The notes under the pieces were generated by a model. That model searched no databases. It was given only the letters and a program-made list of their open reading frames with translations, and was not told the DNA's origin. From the NCBI RefSeq assembly GCF_000378045.1, contig NZ_KB899111.1, forward strand, positions 21,204 through 85,203: a stretch of 64,000 bases of DNA, in the 5' to 3' direction. Below, piece by piece: positions 39,015 to 47,860 of the stretch. This DNA is from Marinobacterium rhizophilum DSM 18822. GTDB lineage: Bacteria; Pseudomonadota; Gammaproteobacteria; Pseudomonadales; Balneatricaceae. The translations under genes and the position numbers were made by a program. How positions within the stretch are numbered: the first letter of the stretch is position 1; each line of letters begins with the position of its first letter.

Positions 39015-40724
39015 TCAGGTAACGATAACCCGGTTCATTTCTTCGAGGCTGGTAAGGCCTCTCGCAACCTTGATCAGGCCGGACCCGCGCAAGGTGCGAA
39101 AGCCGTCTGCCTGTGCCACGCGCAGGATATCAAGCGAGTTGCCGTTATTCATGATCACGTTAGCGACCTCTGAACTCATCGGCAGCATCTCGTAAATCCC
39201 GACGCGGCCCTTGTAGCCCCGGTTGCATTTCGGGCAACCTTCGGGGTTGGCTTCAAAGAGTGTAGTATTTTCCAGCTGCTCCTGGGTGAAGCCTTCTGCG
39301 AGCAGGGCGGCCTCGGGAATATCGGCCGGGCGCTTGCAGGATTCACACAGGCGTCGTGCCAGGCGCTGGGCGATAATCAGCGTGACGGAGGTGGCGATAT
39401 TGAACGCCGGCACGCCCATGTTGCGCAGGCGGGTCAGGGTTTCGGGCGAGCTGTTAGTGTGCAGCGTCGAGAGCACCATGTGGCCCGTCTGGGCGGCCTT
39501 GATGCCGATCTCGGCGGTTTCCAGGTCTCGAATCTCGCCGACCATGACAACATCAGGGTCCTGGCGCAAAAAGGCGCGCAGCGCTTCGGCAAAGGTCAGG
39601 CCGACCTTGACGTTGACATGCACCTGGTTGATGCCTTCCATGTTAATCTCCACCGGATCCTCGGCGGTGGAAATATTGCGTTCTTCATCATTGAGAATAT
39701 TGAGGCCGGTATAGAGTGTCACCGTCTTGCCGCTGCCGGTGGGGCCGGTTACCAGGACCATCCCCTGGGGTTTGGTCAGGGTGGCGAGAAAGACCTCTTT
39801 CTGGTCCGGCTCAAAGCCCAGTGCATCGACCCCCATCTTGGCGCTGGCAGGGTCCAGGATACGCAGTACGATTTTTTCCCCCCACAGGGTCGGCAGGCTG
39901 TTGACGCGAAAGTCGATGGCCCGTTTGGCCGAGATCTTCATCTTGATGCGTCCATCCTGGGGCATGCGGCGCTCGGAAATATCCATGCGCGACATGACTT
40001 TCAGGCGCGCGGCCAGGCGCGGCGCCAGGTTGGCTGGGGGCTTGGCCACTTCCTGCAAAATTCCGTCGATACGGCTACGGATGCGGTAGTGCTTCTCATA
40101 GGGCTCGAAATGGATATCCGAGGCGCCATTCTTGATGGCATCCAGCAGTATCTTGTTCACGAAGCGCACGATAGGAGCGTCGTTGGCGGCTTCTTCTGCA
40201 GTTTCGGCGGACTCGACTTGCTGGCCTTCGCCGACGTCGAGGTTGTCGAGGTCGGAGTCGGCCAGGTCGTCCAGCGCGCTGTGCTGGTTATCCAGGAAGG
40301 CGTCGATCAGCCGGCGCAGTTTGTCTTCCTCGACAATCACGCCTTCGGTGGTGGTGCCCGTATGAAATTTTATCTCGTCCAGCGCCTGGATATTGGTGGG
40401 GTCGGCGATGGCGATAAAGAGCCGGTTTTCACGCTTCATCAGCGGTAGCGCATGGTGCTTGCTGATGAGTGCTTCCGACACCAGCCCCTGGGGCAGTGCT
40501 TCGCGGGCGATAACATCAAGGTCCAGCAGCGGGAGTCCAAACTCGTCGGAGGCGGCGCAGGCGGCGCGGTGTGCGCTGACCAGGCGCTTTTCGATGATAT
40601 GGCTGATAAAGGGTTTTTGTGCCGCCCGTGCCTGGGCGATCGCGTCGACCGCAACTTCGGCAGAAAATACACCATCATTTACCAGTCGCTTGGCGAGACC
40701 GCTGAGGGGTTGAAAAGCGTTCAC
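39015..40724 (-). CDS. pilB: Type IV pilus extension ATPase PilB
   Basis: PilB is the hexameric ATPase that powers pilus extension. The 569 residues contain an N-terminal MshEN-type domain (two similar 30-residue stretches around LPLLDLDVIAREALPQGLVS), a Walker A GPTGSGKT near 326-333, an Asp box and a Walker B region around DPDVVMVGEIRDLETAEIGI. A tetra-Cys zinc site follows (CESC and CPKC with GYKGRVGIYEMLP). MshEN domains in relatives bind c-di-GMP; this is possible here. It is divergent from pilA. Confidence 0.96.
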   Translation of the reverse strand: MNAFQPLSGLAKRLVNDGVFSAEVAVDAIAQARAAQKPFISHIIEKRLVSAHRAACAASDEFGLPLLDLDVIAREALPQGLVSEALISKHHALPLMKRENRLFIAIADPTNIQALDEIKFHTGTTTEGVIVEEDKLRRLIDAFLDNQHSALDDLADSDLDNLDVGEGQQVESAETAEEAANDAPIVRFVNKILLDAIKNGASDIHFEPYEKHYRIRSRIDGILQEVAKPPANLAPRLAARLKVMSRMDISERRMPQDGRIKMKISAKRAIDFRVNSLPTLWGEKIVLRILDPASAKMGVDALGFEPDQKEVFLATLTKPQGMVLVTGPTGSGKTVTLYTGLNILNDEERNISTAEDPVEINMEGINQVHVNVKVGLTFAEALRAFLRQDPDVVMVGEIRDLETAEIGIKAAQTGHMVLSTLHTNSSPETLTRLRNMGVPAFNIATSVTLIIAQRLARRLCESCKRPADIPEAALLAEGFTQEQLENTTLFEANPEGCPKCNRGYKGRVGIYEMLPMSSEVANVIMNNGNSLDILRVAQADGFRTLRGSGLIKVARGLTSLEEMNRVIVT

Positions 40725-40786
40725 CTTGACTCCCGAATTGAACCGTCCGATGTTTGAACTCGATCAGGATGTAACATAGCACTTGC

Positions 40787-40814
40787 GTGACTCTTTGAAA
40801 ATGCAGACTATACT
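40787..40814 (+). promoter_or_regulatory. Possible sigma-70 promoter upstream of pilA
   Basis: GTGACT (40787-40792) and TATACT (40809-40814) are 16 bp apart. A sigma-54 site of the kind that drives pilA in Pseudomonas (TGGCAC-N5-TTGC) was looked for between pilB and pilA and not found. About 150 bp of leader would remain before the pilA start. Confidence 0.35.
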
Positions 40815-40973
40815 GATCCTTGGTCACTGGAGTGTAATAGATATGATACGATTTAGTGCAATGCTATATCGTCGTCAGATTGGATCAAGCTGCCCTTTGT
40901 CACAGGGCTGATTGGGTAGAACTGCCTGATCATGGAGACTCATAAAATGGAAAACTCGCTGGAGAAACACAAA

Positions 40974-41543
40974 ATGAACAGAACAGTCAGAACAGGGCAA
41001 AAAGGCTTTACCCTGATCGAATTGATGATCGTTATCGCGATCATCGGTATTCTGGCGGCCATCGCGCTGCCGGCTTACCGTGATTACGTGACGCGCTCGC
41101 GTGTCACGGAAGGCTTGAGTATTGCCGCGGATGCACAGGTGATGGTTGCGACAGAAGGTACCACCGTTAACGAGCTCTTGAACGCGGCGACGAGTTGGAA
41201 CGCCCAAGCAACTAATACTGGTGCTTCGAGTAAATATGTTCAATCTGTACAGGTAAATACAGCTACGGGTGTGATTACGATTCTTTACGATGGTGCTGCT
41301 ACTGGTCTGGGAGCGGCCGGTCTCAACCTTACGTTGACTCCTTTCGTTCGAACCGGACCTCTGCCTGGAGATGCTACGCAGCTTGGAGCTGCTTTACTCG
41401 CGGGTACTGCCGGCACGATTGATTGGGCGTGTGTATCTGAAACAAACGTGACAGCAACCACGAACTTTGGAGCTGCAGTGCCGGTAGCTTTGGGCGTAGG
41501 TGTTGGTGTTGATCCGCGATTTGTTCCGAACGAATGTCGCTAG
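40974..41543 (+). CDS. pilA: Type IV pilin PilA
   Basis: PilA is the major structural pilin. From ATG 40974 the precursor has 189 residues: an 11-residue leader ([11 protein letters not shown]), cleavage by PilD before Phe12, and the classic [20 protein letters not shown] helix. Two Cys (C153 and C188) bound the C-terminal D-region loop. Two earlier in-frame ATG codons (40932, 40947) would give leaders of 25 and 20 residues. I chose the shortest because GGAG lies nine bases before it. The start region is a near-repeat: GGAGA-ACA-AAAATGAA copies the earlier GGAGA-TCA-AAAATGGA. A strong terminator follows, so it is monocistronic. Confidence 0.93.
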   Translation: MNRTVRTGQKGFTLIELMIVIAIIGILAAIALPAYRDYVTRSRVTEGLSIAADAQVMVATEGTTVNELLNAATSWNAQATNTGASSKYVQSVQVNTATGVITILYDGAATGLGAAGLNLTLTPFVRTGPLPGDATQLGAALLAGTAGTIDWACVSETNVTATTNFGAAVPVALGVGVGVDPRFVPNECR

Positions 41544-41571
41544 ATCATAGTAAAATAGGAAATTGCCCCCA

Positions 41572-41611
41572 AGAAAGAGCCCCGGCATAGGCCGGGGCTC
41601 TTTCTTTATTG
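41572..41611 (+). terminator. Rho-independent terminator after pilA
   Basis: A perfect 16-bp stem (41572-41587 with 41592-41607) closes an ATAG loop, and TTTCTTTATT makes up the T-rich end. It insulates pilA from the next gene. Confidence 0.93.
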
Positions 41612-41790
41612 CAGGCTCCAAGGAATAGGTTTTGACAGACGTTGCCTGGTGTTGGGTTTTTAATCGCTGGAGTCGCTAATCCCTTTGTCTGTTTTCTTGA
41701 TGGCCTTGCTTGGGTAGGTTTTGTGCACTTGGCTTGGCGTTACCAAAGTATACTATCGTCCCAAGAGCTGCTGGGGCAGACTTGATCGCT

Positions 41791-42135
41791 ATGAAAAGAA
41801 TAATTCTGCTTGTACTTATTGCGTTGTCCGTCGGCGTAACCCTGTATCTTAATCGGCAGGCTGAACCCGTGCCCGAGAGCGTGCGTGCTGCAGTGGAAGC
41901 GCAGCTGGCCAAGGACGCCCGCTTTCCAGCGCGTCCGGTCTGGTGGCAGGATGGGGCCATACTGGCGGTGGGTATGCTGGCTGATGGGGCGCCGAAGGAT
42001 GCCGCGGCGCTGGATGTTTGCGCGCTATTGCTAAGCCAGGGAATTACCGAGACCTCGGTGGAAGTCTACGATCTGGATAAAATCCGTCAGAGCGAGGACT
42101 GGAATTTAATTGGCAAGGCGTCCTGCAAGCCCTAA
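41791..42135 (+). CDS. Uncharacterised small membrane-anchored protein downstream of pilA
   Basis: I do not recognise this gene. From ATG 41791 it encodes 114 residues: a basic start and a hydrophobic helix (IILLVLIALSVGVTLYL), then a soluble domain with RFPARPVWWQDGAILAVGML. There are two Cys, one in DVCALLLSQ and one in the C-terminal GKASCKP. It is likely a periplasmic domain held by a single N-terminal anchor or an uncleaved signal. It has its own spacing after the pilA terminator and ends before a terminator shared with nadC. Proximity to pilA is the only hint of function. The open frame continues upstream to 41710 without an obvious ribosome site. Confidence 0.7.
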   Translation: MKRIILLVLIALSVGVTLYLNRQAEPVPESVRAAVEAQLAKDARFPARPVWWQDGAILAVGMLADGAPKDAAALDVCALLLSQGITETSVEVYDLDKIRQSEDWNLIGKASCKP

Positions 42136-42212
42136 GTATTCGGCTCGGTCTGTTTTCAGTGGTATTTCGCGAGCAGCTCTTAATGCCAGGAATTAATTAT
42201 TTGATTCAGATC

Positions 42213-42250
42213 AAAAAAGGGCGCACTTATCAGTACGCCCTTTTTTATTT
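42213..42250. terminator. Bidirectional terminator between the orphan gene and nadC
   Basis: AAAAAAGGGCG (42213-42223) pairs with CGCCCTTTTTT (42236-42246). With A runs on one side and T runs on the other, it can stop transcription from both directions between these convergent genes. Confidence 0.88.
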
Positions 42251-42279
42251 TTTCAGCATGTTTCTGAACTATCCGGTAT

Positions 42280-43119
42280 TTAAACCAGCCGCATGGACAG
42301 ATCCACGGCCTGGCAGTGTTTTGTCAGGGCGCCGATGGATATATAGTCTACGCCGGTTTCGGCGATGGGCCTCAGGGTTGCTTCGCTGATTCCGCCGGAG
42401 GCTTCGAGTTTGGCCTTGCCGGCGGTGGTTTTAACGGCCGTGCGCATGTCGTCCAGGCTGAAGTTGTCCAGCATGACGATATCGGCACCGGCATTAAGTG
42501 CTTCATCCAGCTGTGCCAGGGTTTCCACTTCGAGCTCCACGGGCTTGCCGGGCTCATTGGTGCGGGCGGTGCGGATGGCTGCGTCTATGCCGCCACAGGC
42601 CAGGATATGGTTTTCCTTGATCAGGAAGGCGTCGTACAGGCCGATGCGATGGTTGAAACAGCCACCGCAGGTGACGGCGTATTTCTGTGCTTTGCGCAGT
42701 CCCGGCAATGTTTTGCGGGTGTCCAGCAGGCGCACGCCGGTGTCCTTGACCAGGTCCGCATAGTGGCGGCTGATGGTGGCGGTGCCTGAGAGGGTCTGCA
42801 GGAAGTTCAGGGCGGCACGTTCGGCAGTCAGCAGCGAGCGGGCGGCGCCTTTGGCTTCAAACAGCAGCTGGTCGGGTTCCACGCTCTGTTCGTCATGCAC
42901 GTGCCAGGTGAGTTGAACCTGAGGGTCGACCTGGCGAAAGACTTCATTAACCCAGTCGGTACCGCAGATAACGGCGCGCTGGCGCGTAATAACGCGGGCG
43001 TGACCCGGTTGTGTGGCCGGTATCAGTTGGGCGGTAATGTCGCCGTCGCCGATATCCTCGGCCAGAGCCAGGGCAACGCTTTCGCGGATGGTATCTTTCA
43101 GGTCTTGTTGGGTCAGCAT
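42280..43119 (-). CDS. nadC: Nicotinate-nucleotide pyrophosphorylase (quinolinate phosphoribosyltransferase)
   Basis: NadC converts quinolinate and PRPP to nicotinate mononucleotide in de novo NAD synthesis. The 279 residues show [18 protein letters not shown] in the first half, then [17 protein letters not shown] and [20 protein letters not shown] with the substrate-binding Arg, Lys and His residues, and [20 protein letters not shown] near the end. It diverges from ampD, an arrangement shared with Pseudomonas. Confidence 0.97.
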   Translation of the reverse strand: MLTQQDLKDTIRESVALALAEDIGDGDITAQLIPATQPGHARVITRQRAVICGTDWVNEVFRQVDPQVQLTWHVHDEQSVEPDQLLFEAKGAARSLLTAERAALNFLQTLSGTATISRHYADLVKDTGVRLLDTRKTLPGLRKAQKYAVTCGGCFNHRIGLYDAFLIKENHILACGGIDAAIRTARTNEPGKPVELEVETLAQLDEALNAGADIVMLDNFSLDDMRTAVKTTAGKAKLEASGGISEATLRPIAETGVDYISIGALTKHCQAVDLSMRLV

Positions 43120-43212
43120 AGGTGTTTGATCTGCAACAGCAATGGAAAGGCGAGAGATGCTAATATAGGCAGAATTCTAGCCCAATCCGGATGTTGCTAA
43201 TAGGGGTAATTG

Positions 43213-43779
43213 ATGGCGACAGCCAAGCCGCTGCCCGCAGGACTGCTTTCCAGTGCACGTTTTGTGGCAAGCCCGAATCATAATACGCGCCCGGCGGGGT
43301 GCGAGGTTTCCTTGCTGGTTCTTCATAATATCAGCCTGCCGCCCGGACAGTTTGGCACTGGATGTGTCGAGCAGTTTTTTTGTAACCGCCTCGATTGGCA
43401 TGCCCATCCATACTTTCGCAACATCGAAGGCATGGAGGTGTCGGCGCACCTGCTGATTGAGCGCAGCGGTGCCCTGATTCAGTTTGTGCCGCTGGAGTTG
43501 CGGGCCTGGCATGCCGGCCGCTCCCGTTTTGAGGGGCAGGCAAACTGTAACGACTTTTCCATCGGGATCGAGCTGGAGGGCACCGACGAGCAGCCCTACA
43601 CCGATGCGCAGTATCGCGCGCTGGTAGCGGTCACGCTGCAGTTGCAACAGCGCTTCCCGCAGCTGACCGATGCACGCATTGTGGGTCACAGTGACATCGC
43701 GCCCGGACGCAAGACGGATCCTGGACCGGCGTTTGACTGGGATCGTTTTCGTGCGCAGTTAGCGCAGGCGCGCCAATGA
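43213..43779 (+). CDS. ampD: 1,6-anhydro-N-acetylmuramyl-L-alanine amidase AmpD
   Basis: AmpD is a cytoplasmic amidase that cleaves the peptide from 1,6-anhydro-MurNAc during wall recycling; its loss derepresses AmpC in species that have it. From ATG 43213 the product has 188 residues. The zinc ligands are H38 (LVLHNISLPP), H159 (VGHSDIAPGRKTDPG) and D169. A TTG one codon upstream is in frame. Its stop overlaps ampE (ATGA). No ampR-ampC pair is in this window. Confidence 0.95.
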   Translation: MATAKPLPAGLLSSARFVASPNHNTRPAGCEVSLLVLHNISLPPGQFGTGCVEQFFCNRLDWHAHPYFRNIEGMEVSAHLLIERSGALIQFVPLELRAWHAGRSRFEGQANCNDFSIGIELEGTDEQPYTDAQYRALVAVTLQLQQRFPQLTDARIVGHSDIAPGRKTDPGPAFDWDRFRAQLAQARQ

Positions 43780-44600
43780 AGTTTCTGGCGCTGGTAAGCG
43801 CTCTGTTCATCAGCCGGCTGCTGTTTAGCCCTCACAGTCAGCCTTATCAGCCGGCAGCCGGCTCAACCCGGGATCGGGTCATCGCTTGGCTTTTCCTGTC
43901 CCTGTGTCTCGAAACCGTACTGCTGTTCAGCCTGGATTTTGCCTATGGGTTGCCGGTGTTAGTTCTGGAAATCGCGTTGTTGAGTTATTGGCTGGGGCGC
44001 TCCACCCCCGGCAATCTGTTGCGAGACTACGCCGGCCTTTGGGGGCGGGGGGAGTACAGCGCAGCCTCCATGCATGCCGCGGAGCAAATCCGCTTTCATC
44101 GTCATGCCGATGCCCAGAGAGAGGTCGAGCGGCCGCAACGGCTGCATTACCGCCTCTGTCAGTGTTACTTGCAGCAGTTGCTGCTCACGCTGTTTGTGCC
44201 CTTGTTCTGGTTCTGGCTCGCGGGTATTCCGGGGCTTTTGCTGGCAGTGCTGGTGCAGCCGCAGCTCGAAACCATCAGGCCTGCTTCCCTTGCCTATTGG
44301 GTGCAGTGGCTGCCAGTGCGTTTGCTGGGTTTCAGCTTTTTCGTTGTGGGAAGCGGTAACGGTGCCTGGGCCGCGCTGTCGCGGTTGTCGCATCGGCGCA
44401 ACGATATTCAGTGGTTGTTTCGTGTCGGCTTGGGCGCTATTGGAGACTATGCGGGCAGCCGCGATCTTGCCGGGACCCTGGCGCAGCGCGGGGCCGAGGA
44501 GATGGAGGCTCTGCAGCGCCTGGTCGGCCGGGCGCTGACACTCTGGCTGCTGATCATTGCAGCACTGGCCATGGCTGGGCTCGAAATCAGGCTGTATTGA
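43776..44600 (+). CDS. ampE: Inner membrane protein AmpE
   Basis: AmpE is a polytopic inner-membrane protein of the CobD/CbiB-like superfamily, long linked to ampD but without a defined activity. The 274 residues have four or so membrane segments and conserved YWLGRSTPGNLLRDYAGLWG near the N-terminal third, and WLPVRLLGFSFFVVGSGNGA in the C-terminal half. It overlaps ampD by four bases. The regulatory function proposed in early work on enterobacteria is not established here. Confidence 0.92.
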   Translation: MKFLALVSALFISRLLFSPHSQPYQPAAGSTRDRVIAWLFLSLCLETVLLFSLDFAYGLPVLVLEIALLSYWLGRSTPGNLLRDYAGLWGRGEYSAASMHAAEQIRFHRHADAQREVERPQRLHYRLCQCYLQQLLLTLFVPLFWFWLAGIPGLLLAVLVQPQLETIRPASLAYWVQWLPVRLLGFSFFVVGSGNGAWAALSRLSHRRNDIQWLFRVGLGAIGDYAGSRDLAGTLAQRGAEEMEALQRLVGRALTLWLLIIAALAMAGLEIRLY

Positions 44601-44612
44601 GAATTGTTTTCA
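44598..44612 (+). promoter_or_regulatory. Candidate Fur box upstream of fbpC
   Basis: TGAGAATTGTTTTCA fits the 7-1-7 Fur consensus TGATAAT-N-ATTATCA in 10 to 12 of 14 positions, depending on how the half-sites are weighted. It spans the ampE stop and lies about 95 bp before fbpC. Iron control of the gene is inferred. Confidence 0.6.
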
Positions 44613-44706
44613 TTTATTATTTGCCCGCGAAATATTGAATGCTCGCTACCCTCTTCAGTTCTGGTGGGTGCTGGCCTGTTTGAAACCCGAAAAGATATGG
44701 ATTTGC

Positions 44707-45753
44707 ATGAGTCAGTTGCTGGAAGTCGAATCGGTCAGTTGCGCCTATCAGGACAACGTCGTGGTAAAAGACCTGTCCTTCGCGGTCGCCGCCGGTGAGA
44801 TCGCCTGCCTGCTGGGTCCCAGTGGCTGCGGCAAAACCACCGTGCTGCGGGCGCTTGCCGGGTTTAACCGCCTGAGGTCGGGCTGTATCCGTATTGACGG
44901 TGTACCGGTGTCCAGTGCGGACTATGTGCTGGAACCGGAAAAGCGCCAGATGGGCATGGTGTTCCAGGATTACGCCCTTTTTCCACACCTGAATGTGTTC
45001 GAGAACATCAGCTTTGGTCTGGTGTCGGCCTCGCGGGCTGAAAGGGCGCGTGTGGTTGCCGAGGTGCTGGAGCTGGTTCAGTTGCCTGACCTGTCCAGGC
45101 GTTATCCGCACGAGCTGTCGGGCGGCCAGCAGCAGCGCGTCGCGCTGGCGCGGGCGCTGGCACCCCGTCCGCAATTGCTGCTGATGGATGAGCCCTTCTC
45201 CAACCTGGATACGGAGCTGCGCAAGCAGCTCTCGCTCGAAGTGCGCGATATTCTCAAACATCAGAATATCGCGGCTATCGTTGTGACCCATGACCAGGAA
45301 GAAGCGTTTGCGATCAGTGACCAGCTGGGTATTCTGGCCGGTGGCGAGTTACAGCAGTGGGGACGTGCCGAGACATTGTACTATGCCCCGGCGAATCCGC
45401 TGGTGGCGGGTTTTGTCGGTAAGGGCAGCCTGTTTGCCGGCGTTTGTGAGAGCGAGACCTGCGTCCAGACCGAGCTGGGTCTGCTGGAGTTTGCAGAGCC
45501 TTTCTGCACACCCCGAGGCAGTGCGGTGCAGCTGTTTATTCGCCCCGCAGACCTGCGCCCGGCGGCCGAGGGGAAGGTGCCGGCACGGGTGCTGACCCGG
45601 GAGTTTCTCGGGGGAATGACCCTTTATACGCTGGAATTGCCGAACGGGCGCCGGGTTGAGTCTGAAGTGCGCGAGAAGATGGATTACGCGGTCGGTGAGC
45701 AGGTGTATCTGCAGGTCTCCGTACACCGCCCGATCGCATTTTTTGATCTGTAA
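44707..45753 (+). CDS. fbpC: Ferric iron ABC transporter ATP-binding protein FbpC
   Basis: This is the ATPase of a periplasmic ferric iron importer. From ATG 44707 the product has 348 residues. It has the Walker A GPSGCGKTT at 37-45, the signature LSGGQQQRVALARAL near 137-151 and the Walker B LLLMDEPFSNLD. H-loop VTHDQEEAFA and a C-terminal TOBE-like domain follow, as in FbpC/PotA-type subunits. The frame is open further upstream but runs into ampE. The matching permease and binding protein are on the opposite strand across a small inverted-repeat element. Confidence 0.93.
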   Translation: MSQLLEVESVSCAYQDNVVVKDLSFAVAAGEIACLLGPSGCGKTTVLRALAGFNRLRSGCIRIDGVPVSSADYVLEPEKRQMGMVFQDYALFPHLNVFENISFGLVSASRAERARVVAEVLELVQLPDLSRRYPHELSGGQQQRVALARALAPRPQLLLMDEPFSNLDTELRKQLSLEVRDILKHQNIAAIVVTHDQEEAFAISDQLGILAGGELQQWGRAETLYYAPANPLVAGFVGKGSLFAGVCESETCVQTELGLLEFAEPFCTPRGSAVQLFIRPADLRPAAEGKVPARVLTREFLGGMTLYTLELPNGRRVESEVREKMDYAVGEQVYLQVSVHRPIAFFDL

Positions 45754-45755
45754 TC

Positions 45756-46058
45756 GGCTAGCAGCCTGTCGGGCTTGGCCGGTCGTAACGAGGGAAAGTC
45801 CGTTTTGTTCAGCACATCCATGTGCTTCACCCCTTCGGGGTTTGCACATTCAATCGTTCCCGACGATTGAATGAGGCAGTTTTTGAGCTCTTTTGAGGCG
45901 AATAGCGGCTCTATTTAACACTTGCAACGAAGTGTAAAGAACCGCTTTAGCGGGGTCGCAGACCGAGGAGCCTGCGACGAGTAAAAAAGAGTACACAAAA
46001 TGACCAAAATCGGCTTTTCCGCAGTAGATCAGTGTTAAGCCCTATAGGCTGCTAACCG
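45756..46058. mobile_element. MITE-like element between fbpC and fbpB
   Basis: The left end CGGCTAGCAGCCTGTCGGGC and the right end, read in reverse complement, CGGTTAGCAGCCTATAGGGC share 16 of 20 bases, so they form terminal inverted repeats. The 303-bp segment has no convincing ORF but holds a perfect 11-bp internal hairpin (45847-45857 with 45863-45873). Its left end starts two bases after the fbpC stop, and its right end contains the fbpB stop codon. It could be a deletion derivative of an insertion sequence, mobilised in trans. A target duplication is not obvious. Confidence 0.7.
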
Positions 46059-47743
46059 TTATTCTGTCGCCGGGTTGCGGTAATGGAGCGGCTCAGCAGT
46101 ATGACCGGCAAAACCCCCACCAGTACAATCAGCAGGGCTGCCAGCGCGCTGCGCTCAAGCATTTCGTCGGATGCGTACTGGTATACGAACGTCGCCAGCG
46201 TATCGTAATTGAACGGTCGCAGAATCAGCGTCGCCGGCAGCTCCTTCATGCAGTCGACGAAGACGACCAGCAGGGCGGTCATCAGGCCGCCGCGGATAAG
46301 GGGCAGGTGCACCTTCAGCAGCGTCTGTGAAGCGCTATGGCCGAGCGAGCGCGCCGCCATGTCCATGGACGGGGTCACCTTGCTCAGGGAGCTGTCTACC
46401 GCACCGTTGGATACCGCCAGAAAGCGCACAACATAGGCCAGAATGATGGCAAAGGTGGTGCCGCTGAGCAGCAGGCCGGTGGACACGTCAAAAGTGCGTC
46501 GCATGAAGTCGTCCACGGCGTTATCGAATGCCGCCAGCGGAATAATGACACCCAGCGCCAGTACGGCACCCGGCATCGCGTAGCCCAGGCTTGAAAAACG
46601 TACGGCGAACAGCAGCGCCCGCTTCTCGCTGTACAGGCGCTTGGCATAGGCCAGGATCACGGCCAGCACGATCGATAATACGGCGGCGCCGAGCGAGAGG
46701 GTAAAGCTGTGGCTGGCGTAGCTGATGAAGTCCTCGGACCAGAGCTGATCGAGATAGGAAGAGGCATACCAGCTCAGCAGGGAGAAGGGCACGATAAAGC
46801 CACACAGGACCGGCAGCAGGCAGAAGGTGCTTGCGGCCAGTGCGGCGGCGCCCGTCAGCCTTGTGGGCTGGAGTGTGCTGAAGCGGTCGGCACTGTGAAA
46901 CTGGCGCTGTTGCGCGCGTGCCATACGCTCCAGCGTAATAAGAATGACCACGAACACCAGCATCAGGCTGGCGATCTGGGCTGCGCCGCCGAGGTTGTAC
47001 ATGTTCAGCCAGGTGTCGTAGATGCCGGCTGTCAGGCTCTTGACGGCAAAGTAGTCAACCGTACCAAAGTCATTGATGGTTTCCATTGCCACCAGGGATA
47101 CGCCCACGGCGATGGCCGGGCGTGCGATGGGCAGGGATACACGATAAAAGCTCTGCCAGGCTGTGCAGCCGAGTAACCGGCTGGCATCGCGCAGGCTGAC
47201 GGATTGCTCCAGAAAGGCGGCACGGGTCAGCAGGTAGATATAGGGATAGAGCACCAGCGACAGCATCAGGATCGCGCCGCCGAGGCTGCGTATTTCGGGA
47301 AACCAGTAGTCCCGGGCACTCTGCCAGCCGAACAGTGCCCGCAGGGCGCCCTGTACGGGGCCTGCGAATTCAAGCAGGTCGGTATAGACGTAGGCGATCA
47401 CATAGGCCGGAACGGCAAAGGGCAGCAGCAGGGCCCATTCAAACAGGCGCTTGCCGGGGAAGCTGTACATGGTGACCAGCCAGGCGCTGCCGACCCCTGC
47501 CAGAATGGATAGCAGGGCAACGCCGATAATCAGTTCCAGGGTGGTGATGACATAGACCGGCAGCACTGTGCTGGCCAGGTGTACCCAGATGTTCTCGTCG
47601 GGAAACAATGCCAGGTAGAAAACGGCCAGCACCGGCAGCGCCACCATCAGCGCAATGCCCCAGGCCGCCGTGTACCATCCCGCAAGGCGTGGACGGGGTT
47701 GGCGGGGAGGGCTGTACGCCAGGGTGGCGGTGCCTGCTTTCAT
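46052..47743 (-). CDS. fbpB: Ferric iron ABC transporter permease FbpB (fused permease)
   Basis: FbpB is the inner-membrane channel of the importer. The 563 residues form two tandem binding-protein-dependent permease domains, about 12 membrane helices. Each half has an EAA-like loop: SLRDASRLLGCTAWQSFYRV in the first and DMAARSLGHSASQTLLKVHL in the second. The last codons are RRQNNG and the TAG lies inside the terminal repeat of the adjacent element, so the original C-terminus may have been changed by its insertion. It follows fbpA after a hairpin. Confidence 0.93.
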   Translation of the reverse strand: MKAGTATLAYSPPRQPRPRLAGWYTAAWGIALMVALPVLAVFYLALFPDENIWVHLASTVLPVYVITTLELIIGVALLSILAGVGSAWLVTMYSFPGKRLFEWALLLPFAVPAYVIAYVYTDLLEFAGPVQGALRALFGWQSARDYWFPEIRSLGGAILMLSLVLYPYIYLLTRAAFLEQSVSLRDASRLLGCTAWQSFYRVSLPIARPAIAVGVSLVAMETINDFGTVDYFAVKSLTAGIYDTWLNMYNLGGAAQIASLMLVFVVILITLERMARAQQRQFHSADRFSTLQPTRLTGAAALAASTFCLLPVLCGFIVPFSLLSWYASSYLDQLWSEDFISYASHSFTLSLGAAVLSIVLAVILAYAKRLYSEKRALLFAVRFSSLGYAMPGAVLALGVIIPLAAFDNAVDDFMRRTFDVSTGLLLSGTTFAIILAYVVRFLAVSNGAVDSSLSKVTPSMDMAARSLGHSASQTLLKVHLPLIRGGLMTALLVVFVDCMKELPATLILRPFNYDTLATFVYQYASDEMLERSALAALLIVLVGVLPVILLSRSITATRRQNNG

Positions 47744-47771
47744 CGGTAAGGTTCCTGGTCCTGAAACGGCG

Positions 47772-47801
47772 AAAAACGATAGCCGGGCAGACTATCGTTT
47801 T
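47772..47801 (-). terminator. Intergenic terminator/attenuator between fbpA and fbpB
   Basis: Reading on the minus strand, AAAACGATAG (47801-47792) pairs with CTATCGTTTT (47782-47773) around a nine-base loop and ends in a T run. It lies after fbpA and before fbpB, where partial termination would give more binding protein than permease, a common design in ABC operons. Confidence 0.7.
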
Positions 47802-47860
47802 CGCTCAGTTATGTCGAGCGAGGGTGCCCCGTCAGGGGTGTCCTGCGCGAGCGTGCCGGA

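Noticed and set aside
40779..40795. Sigma-54 promoter between pilB and pilA
   Set aside because: On the minus strand a 12-of-15 match exists, but the essential GG of the -24 element is GT and it points toward pilB, not pilA.
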